Assembly: GCF_900148515.1 (NCBI RefSeq)
Contig: NZ_FRXN01000002.1
Coordinates: forward strand, 744,001 to 808,000
DNA: 64,000 nucleotides
Reading direction: 5' to 3'
From: Algoriphagus zhangzhouensis
Lineage (GTDB): Bacteria; Bacteroidota; Bacteroidia; Cytophagales; Cyclobacteriaceae
Shown here: piece after piece, positions 43,771 through 52,233 of the stretch
Position numbering within the stretch: the stretch's first letter is position 1
Layout of the letters: each line of letters starts with the position of its first letter
Notes under the pieces: model-generated
What the model was told of the DNA's origin: nothing
Database searches by the model: none
What the model saw: only the letters and a program-made list of their open reading frames with translations
Translations under genes and position numbers: made by a program

Positions 43771-44944
43771 ATCTTTGGCGAAAGCCTATAAAGAAGAAGT
43801 CATAGCCAACAGAAGACATCTTCACTCCCATCCCGAACTTTCTTACCAGGAATTTGAAACAGCCAAATATGTGGCTTCAAAGCTGGAGGAAATCGGGATT
43901 TCTAATTTGGAGAAAAAAGCAAATACCGGATGGACTGCTTTAATCAAAGGGAAAAACCCTGAAAAGAAAGTAGTTGCTTTAAGAGCCGATATGGATGCAT
44001 TGCCGATCATCGAGGCAAATGATGTTTCCTATAAATCCCAAAACCCCGGTGTGATGCATGCCTGCGGACATGATGCGCATACCGCTTCCCTTTTGGGAGC
44101 TGCCAAGATTCTTAATGAAGTGAAAGATCAGTTTGAAGGAACGATCAAATTGATTTTCCAACCTGGGGAGGAAGTTGCTCCGGGAGGTGCTTCCTACATG
44201 ATTAAGGATGGTGCATTGGAAAATCCAAGACCCGCTGGTATCATCGGACAACACGTAATGCCTTTCATTCCTGCCGGAAAAGTAGGTTTCAGACAAGGGA
44301 TTTACATGGCTTCCGCAGATGAAATCTATATCACAGTCAAGGGAAAAGGAGGACATGGCGCTATGCCTGAAACCTTGATTGATCCTGTATTGATTGCTTC
44401 TCATATGATTGTTGCTTTGCAGCAGGTAGTAAGCCGTGCAGCAAGTCCAAAAATTCCTTCGGTTCTTTCTTTTGGAAAGGTGGAGGCTTTGGGAGCAACC
44501 AATGTAATTCCAAACGAAGTTAAGATTCAGGGGACTTTTAGAACACTCAATGAGGATTGGAGAGCCAAAGCTCATGAAAAAATGCTTTCTATTGCCAAAG
44601 GTTTGGTCGAAGGTATGGGAGGAGAAGTTGACTTTGAGATCAGAAAAGGATATCCATTTTTGAAAAATGATCCGGAATTGACTGCTCGAGCCACAGATGC
44701 CGCAAAAGCTTATTTGGGTGAAGAAAATGTTGTAGATCTTGATATCTGGATGGCAGCGGAGGATTTCGCTTACTATTCTCAAGAAATCGACGGTTGTTTC
44801 TATCGATTAGGAACTAGAAATGAAGCCAAAGGAATCATTTCAGGAGTTCACACACCTACTTTCGATATCGAAGAAGATGCCCTTGAAATTGGAGCTGGTT
44901 TGATGGCTTGGTTGGCAGTAGCTGAGTTAGAAAATAGCCAATAG
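43751..44944 (+). CDS. M20-family amidohydrolase / peptidase
   Basis: 397 residues from the ATG at 43751 (a GTG directly before it is also in frame). Metal ligands are in RHLHSHPELS, GKKVVALRADMDALP and MHACGHDAHTASLLGAA; the PGEE motif follows. This is the IAA-amino acid hydrolase-like/N-acyl amidohydrolase group. Substrate unknown. It starts inside the SPOR lipoprotein gene, so the two are coupled. Confidence 0.88.
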   Translation: MLKDKIKSLAKAYKEEVIANRRHLHSHPELSYQEFETAKYVASKLEEIGISNLEKKANTGWTALIKGKNPEKKVVALRADMDALPIIEANDVSYKSQNPGVMHACGHDAHTASLLGAAKILNEVKDQFEGTIKLIFQPGEEVAPGGASYMIKDGALENPRPAGIIGQHVMPFIPAGKVGFRQGIYMASADEIYITVKGKGGHGAMPETLIDPVLIASHMIVALQQVVSRAASPKIPSVLSFGKVEALGATNVIPNEVKIQGTFRTLNEDWRAKAHEKMLSIAKGLVEGMGGEVDFEIRKGYPFLKNDPELTARATDAAKAYLGEENVVDLDIWMAAEDFAYYSQEIDGCFYRLGTRNEAKGIISGVHTPTFDIEEDALEIGAGLMAWLAVAELENSQ

Positions 44945-44957
44945 GAGCTCCTATTTT
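44940..44957 (+). terminator. Possible terminator of the amidohydrolase gene
   Basis: AATAGGAGCTCCTATT is a perfect 16-base palindrome that includes the stop codon, followed by only TT and T-rich sequence. Modest as a terminator. Confidence 0.4.
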
Positions 44958-44986
44958 CATTTCATAAGAATTTACGATCAATTCAT

Positions 44987-45015
44987 TTTCAGATAATTTC
45001 TCTGACTTACATTTG
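44987..45015 (+). promoter_or_regulatory. Possible promoter of the S1/P1 nuclease gene
   Basis: TACATTTG at 45008-45015 matches TAnnTTTG exactly; TTTC at 44987-44990 is a one-mismatch -33 element at 17-base spacing. Start codon 18 bp downstream. Confidence 0.45.
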
Positions 45016-45032
45016 GGTAGAATTTTCCATTT

Positions 45033-45806
45033 ATGAAGAAGTTAAAAACTGCCGGGATATTTATCCTTTTGCTATTTGTCCATAGCCAGACTTTCGCTTG
45101 GGGACAATTGGGTCATTATCTCATTGGCTTGATGGCTGAGATGCAAATGAAAAAATCCACTATTCGCAAGGTGGACAAGGTCATTTATCCTATGTCCATT
45201 GGAAGAAGTGGCACTTGGATGGATGAAATCAAATCCGATAGCACTTATAATTATGCATACTCTTGGCATTACTTGACTTCCAAGCATGGAGAATATGATC
45301 CAGCACACCAAGAAAAGACAGGAGATGCTTATGAAGCTATTCAGCGAATCAAGAAAGAATTGATGGCGGGTGGTTTGAGTCCTGAAGTTGAGGCTGAAAA
45401 GTTGAAAATGCTTATCCATATAGTGGAGGATATCCATCAACCTTTACATGTAGGGACTGGTGAAGATAGAGGTGGAAACGACGTAAGATTGGAGTTTTTC
45501 GGAAATCCAACCAATCTTCATGCATTATGGGACAGTGGCATGATTGATCGACAGGGAATGAGCTATACTGAGATTGCCAATGAGCTTTACAGGAGAATCA
45601 CTCCAGAGATGCAAAAGAACTATCGTTCGAAATCCATGCAGGATTGGCTCGCTGAAGCTGTCAGTGTGAGAGACCGAGTGTATGACCTACCAGAAAACAA
45701 GAGAATTTCCTATCAATACATGTATTTCAAGTATCCGATTGCTGAGGAAAGAATGGTTGCGGCCAGTGTAAGACTTGCTCAGATACTAGAAGAGATTTAC
45801 GGATAG
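45033..45806 (+). CDS. S1/P1 nuclease (exported)
   Basis: 257 residues. The signal peptide ends at FA, leaving Trp23 as the first mature residue (WGQLGHYLIG), as in S1/P1 nucleases where the N-terminal Trp binds zinc. Other ligands are in HIVEDIHQPLHVG and GGNDVRLEFFGNPTNLHALWDSG. It is a zinc-dependent, single-strand-specific nuclease in the periplasm or outside the cell, likely for nucleic acid scavenging. A clear terminator follows. Confidence 0.92.
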   Translation: MKKLKTAGIFILLLFVHSQTFAWGQLGHYLIGLMAEMQMKKSTIRKVDKVIYPMSIGRSGTWMDEIKSDSTYNYAYSWHYLTSKHGEYDPAHQEKTGDAYEAIQRIKKELMAGGLSPEVEAEKLKMLIHIVEDIHQPLHVGTGEDRGGNDVRLEFFGNPTNLHALWDSGMIDRQGMSYTEIANELYRRITPEMQKNYRSKSMQDWLAEAVSVRDRVYDLPENKRISYQYMYFKYPIAEERMVAASVRLAQILEEIYG

Positions 45807-45827
45807 TCCGTATTAAATCCATTGATT

Positions 45828-45866
45828 AACAGCCTTTCAGATTTTTTTCTAAAGGCTGTTTTTTTA
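45828..45866 (+). terminator. Terminator of the S1/P1 nuclease gene
   Basis: AACAGCCTTT and AAAGGCTGTT form a 10-bp stem with a T-rich loop, followed by a run of T. Confidence 0.9.
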
Positions 45867-45891
45867 TTTTTAAAATTGGTTTTGCCGGCTC

Positions 45892-47754
45892 ATGAAATAT
45901 TTTTTTTCAACCCTATTCTTTTTTATTGTTGGGACTTCTTTTGCTCAAAATGCGGAGCTGAAGAAAGAGCTAGGTCGTATCTATTCCAATCCTGATTCTG
46001 CAGAATTTTATCTGAAGGAAGCTGAAACTAGACTCCAGTCAAGATCAGATTCAGGATTGTATTATTATTTCAAAGCTGAATCTTACAATCTGAAATTGGA
46101 AAATCAAGCTGCCAAAGATGCCTTTATTTATAGTCTTGATTACATCGACCCAAAGCTAAATCCTGAATTAGTTTCTCTAGCTTATATAAGGTTGACCAGA
46201 CTTGATAAAGCTTCAGGGCAATTTGAAAAAGCACTCGAATTTTCCCAAGATGGGCTTAAGCATACGGAAAGTTCTTTGGACTCTAATTTCATGGGCTATC
46301 ATTTGCTGGATATCGCTGTGATTTACCATGATATGGAAAGCTATGAGCAAGGGGTTGATTATGGGAAAAGAGCATTGAAAGTTTTGGAATCCTATTCAAA
46401 AGCTATTCCTGCCTACAGAGCTTTTGCCTTAAATAGTATTGCTATCAATTTTGACGATTGGAATAAGCCAGATAGTGCACTTTTTTATCACTACAAAGTC
46501 CTGGATGATATAGAAAATCTGGATAGTATGAGAGTGATTTTTACCTTCAACAATATCGGGAATACACTTTTGAAGCAAGAAAAATATGAGGAGGCCAGAA
46601 AGTGGGTGGAAATTGCTTTGGGTCTCAATCGGAAAGATGGATATCCTGCCTATGGATTAGCTACTAATTTCACGAACCTCGCCAACATTGCTTTCAATTT
46701 GGGAGAATTCGCCAAAGCCCGGCAAATGATGGATAGTGCGGCCTATTATGTTCAGGAAAGTGGTTCAACAGAGAAGAAAAGAGACTATTTATACGAAGAG
46801 TATCGCTTTCATAAAAAGAAAGGTGAATTGACCAGCGCCATGGACTTTTTGGAAAAGTATTCGGCCTTAAAGGATACTATTTTCCAGGAAGAAAGACTTC
46901 GTACTATGAGCGAAATGGAAGCTTTGTATGATGTGGAGCAAAAAGAACGTGAGCTGGCGGAATCCAGAGCTGAAGTTGCTGAACATGAACTGACAGTAAA
47001 AAGCAGAAATAATTTACTGCTATTACTTCTCATATTTCTTTTGGTTTCATTGGGTCTGGGATTTTTTATTTACTACAGGCAGAAAAACAAAACCCGCCAC
47101 TTGCAGCAAGAAGCAAAACTTCAGGCCATTTATGCGGAACAGCAAACACAAAAGCGTCTTCAGGATCAGCGGGATTCCATCGCTTCGGATCTTCATGATA
47201 ATATCGGCTCCCAACTGACCTTTATCGTTTCTTCATTGGGAAATCTCAAGTTTGGGAACCTGAGTAAGGAAGCTTTATCTACTAAAATCGATCAGATTTC
47301 AGGATTTACTGTTGAAACCGTGAATGAGCTTCGAGATACCATTTGGGCTATGAATAAGGAAAGCATTTCTATTGAAGAATTGCATTCCCGAATTCAAAAT
47401 TTGTTTGCAAAAGCTCGTCAATCTTGTCCAACTATTCAGTTTGAATTCAATTTGGATCCCCATATCGATACAGATTTGAAATTGAATTCCATCGAGGGCG
47501 TTAACTTTTATAGAATAGTCCAAGAGGCTGTCAATAATTCTATCAAATATGCCAATGCTTCAAAAATTCAGGTTGATTTGTTTTTGGAGGATGAAAATAT
47601 CAAATTAAAAGTTACCGATGATGGCGTGGGTATATCTGGAGAAAACCCGTTTGGAAATGGGATGAATACGATGAAAACTCGTGCTCAAAGGATCGGGAAA
47701 GAATTTGAGATTAAGAGCTCTGAAGGCCAGGGCACTGAAATATTGGTGAGCTAA
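45892..47754 (+). CDS. TPR-containing sensor histidine kinase (HisKA_3 type)
   Basis: 620 residues. A signal peptide (about 1-19) leads into TPR-like repeats up to about 360, then one membrane helix (LLLLLLIFLLVSLGLGFFIYY, about 376-396). The HisKA_3 domain holds the phosphorylated His435 in DLHDNIGSQL, and the GHKL ATPase follows with VQEAVNNSIKYA and DDGVGI. The TPR part would be periplasmic, an arrangement common in Bacteroidota. Its partner is the response regulator 11 bp downstream. Confidence 0.92.
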   Translation: MKYFFSTLFFFIVGTSFAQNAELKKELGRIYSNPDSAEFYLKEAETRLQSRSDSGLYYYFKAESYNLKLENQAAKDAFIYSLDYIDPKLNPELVSLAYIRLTRLDKASGQFEKALEFSQDGLKHTESSLDSNFMGYHLLDIAVIYHDMESYEQGVDYGKRALKVLESYSKAIPAYRAFALNSIAINFDDWNKPDSALFYHYKVLDDIENLDSMRVIFTFNNIGNTLLKQEKYEEARKWVEIALGLNRKDGYPAYGLATNFTNLANIAFNLGEFAKARQMMDSAAYYVQESGSTEKKRDYLYEEYRFHKKKGELTSAMDFLEKYSALKDTIFQEERLRTMSEMEALYDVEQKERELAESRAEVAEHELTVKSRNNLLLLLLIFLLVSLGLGFFIYYRQKNKTRHLQQEAKLQAIYAEQQTQKRLQDQRDSIASDLHDNIGSQLTFIVSSLGNLKFGNLSKEALSTKIDQISGFTVETVNELRDTIWAMNKESISIEELHSRIQNLFAKARQSCPTIQFEFNLDPHIDTDLKLNSIEGVNFYRIVQEAVNNSIKYANASKIQVDLFLEDENIKLKVTDDGVGISGENPFGNGMNTMKTRAQRIGKEFEIKSSEGQGTEILVS

Positions 47755-47765
47755 TTATTCTTTTT

Positions 47766-48416
47766 ATGTCCATAAAAGTTGCTATCGCAGAGGACAATTC
47801 TTTTTTATTAAAAGCAGTTTTGGAAAAGCTGTCATTTTATCCAGACGTGGAAGTGAAGTTTTCTGGTTCGAACGGGCAGGAATTTCTTGAAAAGCTTGAA
47901 AAAGACCCCAATGTTCAAGTCGTTTTGATGGATATCGAAATGCCTAAAATGACAGGGATTGAGGCTGTTTCTAAAATTTCTCAGCTTTATCCTCAGATAA
48001 AAACGATCATGTTGACAGTCTTTGATGATGATGAGAATATTTTCAGATCGATTCAAGCTGGAGCAAATGGCTATTTTTTGAAGGAAGTAGACCCGCCAAC
48101 TTTGTACCAGGGAATTCTGGATACTTTGGATGGTGGAGCTGCGATGACTCCTTCCATTGCTTTGAAAACTCTCAAATTATTGAGAAACCCGCCGTCTTTT
48201 GATGAGCCCAAAGAAGAAATTTCTTTGACCAAAAGAGAGATTGAAATTTTGGAACAAATAGCAAAAGGTCTCAACTACAATCAGATCGGGGAAAATCTAT
48301 TTATTTCACCTAAAACTGTTCGGAAGCATATCGAAAATATCTACCAAAAACTCCAAGTTCATAGCAAATTGGAGGCTGTGCAGAAGGCAGTTAAAAATCG
48401 GATTATTGAAGGATGA
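47766..48416 (+). CDS. NarL/LuxR-type response regulator
   Basis: 216 residues. The receiver domain has acidic residues Glu9/Asp10 and the phosphorylated Asp56 in VVLMDIEMPK. The LuxR helix-turn-helix lies at about 148-213 (LTKREIEILEQIAKGLNYNQIGENLF then SPKTVRKHIENIYQKL). It is the output partner of the TPR kinase just upstream. Its stop codon touches that of the convergent rsmF-like gene (TGATCA), with no room for a terminator between them. Confidence 0.94.
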   Translation: MSIKVAIAEDNSFLLKAVLEKLSFYPDVEVKFSGSNGQEFLEKLEKDPNVQVVLMDIEMPKMTGIEAVSKISQLYPQIKTIMLTVFDDDENIFRSIQAGANGYFLKEVDPPTLYQGILDTLDGGAAMTPSIALKTLKLLRNPPSFDEPKEEISLTKREIEILEQIAKGLNYNQIGENLFISPKTVRKHIENIYQKLQVHSKLEAVQKAVKNRIIEG

Positions 48417-49796
48417 TCAATCCTGAATCCGAATTCTCCACTCTTTGGGATAGTAGTTATTTATTCGATTCCCAAGATTTTTGATCCAACCCAAGGGAAG
48501 TGAGTTATAGGTTACCATGATCCATCCCGTGGGCATATTTTCAATTACAGGATCATTTTTTCGCAGGAATTCCAATGCTTGATCTTTTTCGAGATTTACT
48601 ACCTGAAATCCATTTTTTGGAAGTGTAGAAAGAGCCCATTCATGGGAAGGAATCCAGTCATTTTTCTGTTTTTTCCCAATTTCAACTCCAAAATATCGAA
48701 TGCTCAAGTGCTGAGTAAGCTTTTCAAAATAGGCTTTCCATTCGGATTCAATTCGGAAATAAGAATCATTCAATTGGTAATATTGTCCGGAAAGCGGGAA
48801 TCCCAATTCCTCATCAATTGAATTGGAATCTTTCGGACTTACTTCTTTCAAAAAGGGGTGTTTGTAATCTTTGATTTTTCCCGGAGGCAAAATATATGCA
48901 TCATCTGGTCGCTGCATGACTGTCACAAAAAAGCCTTCCCCATCCACCAAATGCGGATAAAAGCGATATCCATAGAATGTACCGTCCTCAGTTTCTACCT
49001 GGGTTTCCCTGATATTCCAATTGGGATCCAATGGTATTCTTACAGGTTTATAGGAAAACTCTGAAGTCAGAAATTCGATCATTTCTTCATTTTCCTGCTC
49101 ATTGAAAGTGCAAGTGCTATAGATTAGATATCCACTGGCAGCTACCAAGCTTCCCGCACGATCCATAATCCTTTTCTGTCTGGAAGCACAAAGTGTCACA
49201 TGATCTGGAGACCATTCATTTCTTGCCTGAGGGTCTTTGCGAAACATCCCCTCACCAGAACATGGCGCATCGACTAAAACCAGATCAAAAAATCCCTCCA
49301 AAGGTTCGAAATGCTCCGGATCATTATTACTGACGAGCGTATTTCCCAGCCCCCATTTGATGATATTCTCTTTAAGTATCTGCGCTCTGGATTGGATCAC
49401 TTCATTGGCCACTAGAAATCCATCTTTTCCCAAATAGCTGCTCAAAAGCGTAGACTTTCCACCCGGTGCTGCTGAAAGATCCAGAAACAATTCTTTGGGA
49501 ACCTGAAGGGATCGCAGAATGTGATCAATAAACATAGAAGATGCCTCTTGTACATAATAAGCTCCAGCATGAAAACTAGGATCTAGCGTAAAAGAAGGCC
49601 TTTCATTCAAAAAGTAGCCATTCTGAGCCCAAGGAATCTGTTCAGAATCCTCTGGAGCCTGGCTTGATTTATCAGGATTGGTCCGAATGGATGTTTTGGA
49701 GTCCTGATTGATGGCTTTTTCAAAGAGTTCATATTCCGTTTCTCCCAATTGGGTTTTCATTCTGCTTTGAAAATCTGAAGGAAGAGAAATGGACAT
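48417..49796 (-). CDS. rRNA cytosine-C5 methyltransferase (RsmF/NOL1-NOP2-sun family)
   Basis: 459 residues. The RsmF-type SAM domain has YYVQEASSMF, DLSAAPGGKSTLL, the catalytic cysteine loop DAPCSGEGMFRKD and YSTCTFNEQENE. A C-terminal PUA-like part follows. It makes m5C in 16S rRNA. It faces the response regulator tail to tail with no spacing. Confidence 0.9.
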   Translation of the reverse strand: MSISLPSDFQSRMKTQLGETEYELFEKAINQDSKTSIRTNPDKSSQAPEDSEQIPWAQNGYFLNERPSFTLDPSFHAGAYYVQEASSMFIDHILRSLQVPKELFLDLSAAPGGKSTLLSSYLGKDGFLVANEVIQSRAQILKENIIKWGLGNTLVSNNDPEHFEPLEGFFDLVLVDAPCSGEGMFRKDPQARNEWSPDHVTLCASRQKRIMDRAGSLVAASGYLIYSTCTFNEQENEEMIEFLTSEFSYKPVRIPLDPNWNIRETQVETEDGTFYGYRFYPHLVDGEGFFVTVMQRPDDAYILPPGKIKDYKHPFLKEVSPKDSNSIDEELGFPLSGQYYQLNDSYFRIESEWKAYFEKLTQHLSIRYFGVEIGKKQKNDWIPSHEWALSTLPKNGFQVVNLEKDQALEFLRKNDPVIENMPTGWIMVTYNSLPLGWIKNLGNRINNYYPKEWRIRIQD

Positions 49797-49906
49797 GAGA
49801 TTGAATTTTTGCCAAAGATAAAAAATTGATCCATAGCAGTCTTTATCTAGGAATGAAGGGTAAGATAAGTAGCTAATAATCTTTAAATTCAGAAAAAATC
49901 AATTCT

Positions 49907-50275
49907 ATGGAATATGTTCTGAAGGCTATTGTTCTGCTGGTTGCCATCCAGCATTTGTTTTTTCTTTGGTTTGAAATGTTTGCTTGGGAGACATTTGGAG
50001 CAAAGCTTTTCAAGGGAAACTCAAAGGAGTATTACTCCAAAACCAAAAGTATGGCCGCCAACCAAGGTTTGTATAATGGATTTCTTGCGGCGGGTTTGAT
50101 CTGGTCTCTTCTACATGCAGACCCTTATTTTTCTCAGCAAGTAGCATTGTTCTTCCTTTCCTGTGTTTTGATTGCTGGAATTTTTGGAGCCTATTCAGTC
50201 AGTAAAAAAATATTCATCGTTCAGGGCATTCCAGCGCTGATCGGAGTTCTCTTGATCGTAATTTCTAATCTATAA
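49907..50275 (+). CDS. DUF1304-type small membrane protein
   Basis: 122 residues with four hydrophobic helices: about 5-25 (VLLVAIQHLFFLWFEM), 55-70, 78-96 and 103-121. The start and the FAWETFGAKLF segment resemble the DUF1304 family. Function unknown; it is followed 19 bp later by the FAH-family gene. Confidence 0.75.
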   Translation: MEYVLKAIVLLVAIQHLFFLWFEMFAWETFGAKLFKGNSKEYYSKTKSMAANQGLYNGFLAAGLIWSLLHADPYFSQQVALFFLSCVLIAGIFGAYSVSKKIFIVQGIPALIGVLLIVISNL

Positions 50276-50294
50276 ATCCATAAACTTATTATTT

Positions 50295-51137
50295 ATGAAA
50301 TTGTATAAACTGCCCAGCCAAACACTTTTAGAAATTGAGTCCGAATTTCTACTCGGACCCGAATTGGATTGGGATGACTTATTGGGACGAGAAAATCTGA
50401 AGTCTCTCCTCACCAAAGAAAGTCAGACTTGGGATAAACTATCTAGCGCTGATGCTGAATCCCTAATCAAAGAAGAATTATTGGCTCCCATGGGCACGCA
50501 AGAAATTTGGGCTGCAGGTGTTACTTATTATAGAAGCCGAACTGCTCGAATGGAAGAATCTCAAGATGCTGGCGGAGCAGATTTTTATGACAAAGTCTAT
50601 GCGGCAGATCGACCGGAATTATTTTTCAAAGCTACTCCTTCTCGAGTTTCATCACCAGGTGGAAAAGTAAATATCAGGAAAGACTCTACTTGGGATGTGC
50701 CCGAACCGGAGTTGACTATGTTGATATCTCCTTCGGGAAAAGTTCAGGGATTTACCGTTGGTAACGATATGAGTAGCCGAAGTATTGAGGGAGAAAATCC
50801 ATTATATCTACCGCAAGCTAAAGTATATCAAGGCTGTGCATCTATCGGACCATGTATCCTGATTCAGGATTCTATCTCTGAAAGCACTGAAATATCCTTA
50901 GAAATCTATAGAAACGGAGAGTTGGCCGCTTCTGGAAAAACCAATTTGACACAATTAAAAAGGAAGCCACAGGAATTAGCCGGTTGGTTGTTCAGAGGAA
51001 ACACATTTCCAGTAGGTTGTTTTTTAATGACAGGAACAGGGATTGTTCCGGATGATTTCACTTTGGCAAAGGGTGATGAGATTAAAATCTCAATTGAAGG
51101 TATTGGAACACTAGAAAATACGGTAGGTTTGATTTGA
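50295..51137 (+). CDS. Fumarylacetoacetate hydrolase-family protein
   Basis: 280 residues. The FAH-type metal-binding sequence is visible (ELTMLISPSGKVQGFTVGNDMSSRSIEGE); then CASIGPC and GTGIVP. Relatives hydrolyse or decarboxylate beta-keto acids or act on 2-keto-3-deoxy sugars; the substrate here is not known. It is probably co-transcribed with the DUF1304 gene. Confidence 0.85.
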   Translation: MKLYKLPSQTLLEIESEFLLGPELDWDDLLGRENLKSLLTKESQTWDKLSSADAESLIKEELLAPMGTQEIWAAGVTYYRSRTARMEESQDAGGADFYDKVYAADRPELFFKATPSRVSSPGGKVNIRKDSTWDVPEPELTMLISPSGKVQGFTVGNDMSSRSIEGENPLYLPQAKVYQGCASIGPCILIQDSISESTEISLEIYRNGELAASGKTNLTQLKRKPQELAGWLFRGNTFPVGCFLMTGTGIVPDDFTLAKGDEIKISIEGIGTLENTVGLI

Positions 51138-51178
51138 GTATTCTTGTAGCGAATGGAAGATTTAATGCGTGTGGATAA

Positions 51179-51643
51179 ATGAATCCTAAATTTTCGAAAA
51201 TGAGACGTTTTTTACTGCTTTCATTGTTAATTACTTCCTCTTTCTCCTGCTTGGATGATGAACTTCCCTTGCAAGCTGAATTTCCCCAGAAGTGGGTTTT
51301 TTCAGGAATTTCTTCTTCGTGGGTGGCTAATCCTGAAATCACCCCTGTAGTGGATTCACTATATTATTATGAATTGAGAGAGGATGGGACTTTTACCAAG
51401 TTCATCGGAGAGTTCGAGTTAAATGGCACCTTTGAAAAGGAAGGCGATCTAAGTAATGAAGCTGAATACCTAATCTTCAAATACGATCAAGAAACTTATT
51501 TAGAAGATAGAGAACGAGATGGTTTTGGTTTGATTCATTATTGTGGTCAGGATTTTGAACCTTTTTATTATGTTGATTCCAATACGATCAGAGGTTCTTG
51601 GGGAGCATGTGATGGACCAAACTTGTATTTCGAACTACAATAG
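51179..51643 (+). CDS. Small lipoprotein of unknown function
   Basis: 154 residues. A hydrophobic signal ends in SSFSC (Cys24), the likely lipid-modified Cys. The mature part has strands of aromatic and acidic residues (YYYELREDGTFTKFIG) similar to lipocalin-like lipoproteins of Bacteroidota, but I cannot name a family. The in-frame ATG at 51200 is an equally good start. Confidence 0.65.
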   Translation: MNPKFSKMRRFLLLSLLITSSFSCLDDELPLQAEFPQKWVFSGISSSWVANPEITPVVDSLYYYELREDGTFTKFIGEFELNGTFEKEGDLSNEAEYLIFKYDQETYLEDRERDGFGLIHYCGQDFEPFYYVDSNTIRGSWGACDGPNLYFELQ

Positions 51644-51673
51644 ACTTCTTAAGAAAAATCTAATTGAAATTTG

Positions 51674-51712
51674 AAGGCTGTTTTCTGAAATGAGGCAGCC
51701 TTTCTTTATTTT
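51674..51712 (+). terminator. Terminator after the small lipoprotein gene
   Basis: AAGGCTG and CAGCCTT pair around a 15-base loop, followed by TTCTTTATTTT. It is close to the next start codon (51718). Confidence 0.55.
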
Positions 51713-51717
51713 GTGGA

Positions 51718-52146
51718 ATGAGTCAATTCTTTCAAAAACCACTGCAGCTTCCTCGCTATTCTCAGGGATACCATTTGATCACAGATATGATCGAGGATGC
51801 CATTCCTGAAATTCGTCAAATTAAAGTGGGATTTTTGCAGGTATTTATTCAGCATACTTCGGCTGCTTTGACGATCAATGAAAATGCTGATCCTACAGTT
51901 AGAAAAGACTTCCAAACCTTTGTAAATGAGTTGATTCCTGAAACTTATCCACGCTTTATCCACACTTATGAAGGTCCAGATGATATGCCTGCGCACATTA
52001 AAGCCAGTTTTTTTGATTCTTCGCTTCAAATCCCCATTTCTGGTGGAAAACTCGCTCTTGGAATTTGGCAAGGAGTTTATCTCTGCGAATTCAGGAAATT
52101 TGCCTCAGGAAGAAGGCTTTTGTTAACCGCCTATGGTAGTTCTTAA
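51718..52146 (+). CDS. YjbQ/UPF0047-family protein (secondary thiamine-phosphate synthase type)
   Basis: 142 residues. The family signature IQHTSAALTINENADPTVRKD is present, then HIKASFFDSSLQIPISGGKLALGIWQGVYLCEFR. UPF0047 proteins have a weak thiamine-phosphate synthase activity; the real role is still debated. It stands alone between two terminator-separated units. Confidence 0.92.
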   Translation: MSQFFQKPLQLPRYSQGYHLITDMIEDAIPEIRQIKVGFLQVFIQHTSAALTINENADPTVRKDFQTFVNELIPETYPRFIHTYEGPDDMPAHIKASFFDSSLQIPISGGKLALGIWQGVYLCEFRKFASGRRLLLTAYGSS

Positions 52147-52182
52147 ACCTTAGCTAAAATCCATTCCCACCACTTATAAAAT

Positions 52183-52217
52183 TTTGTTCTGCTGGCCTAG
52201 AAACAATTTTATTTTTG
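52183..52217 (+). promoter_or_regulatory. Promoter of the DUF5916 gene
   Basis: TTTG at 52183-52186 and TATTTTTG at 52210-52217 match both consensus elements with a 23-base spacer, at the upper end of the usual range. The predicted start of transcription is close to the start codon, giving a very short leader. Confidence 0.5.
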
Positions 52218-52233
52218 TGGAATCAGCTATACT

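Noticed and set aside
43979..44782. A 267-codon minus-strand open frame inside the M20 amidohydrolase gene
   Set aside because: Antisense shadow of a clearly recognised gene; composition is not coding-like.
44940..44955. The AATAGGAGCTCCTATT palindrome as an operator
   Set aside because: It covers the stop codon of the amidohydrolase gene and is better read as a weak terminator stem.
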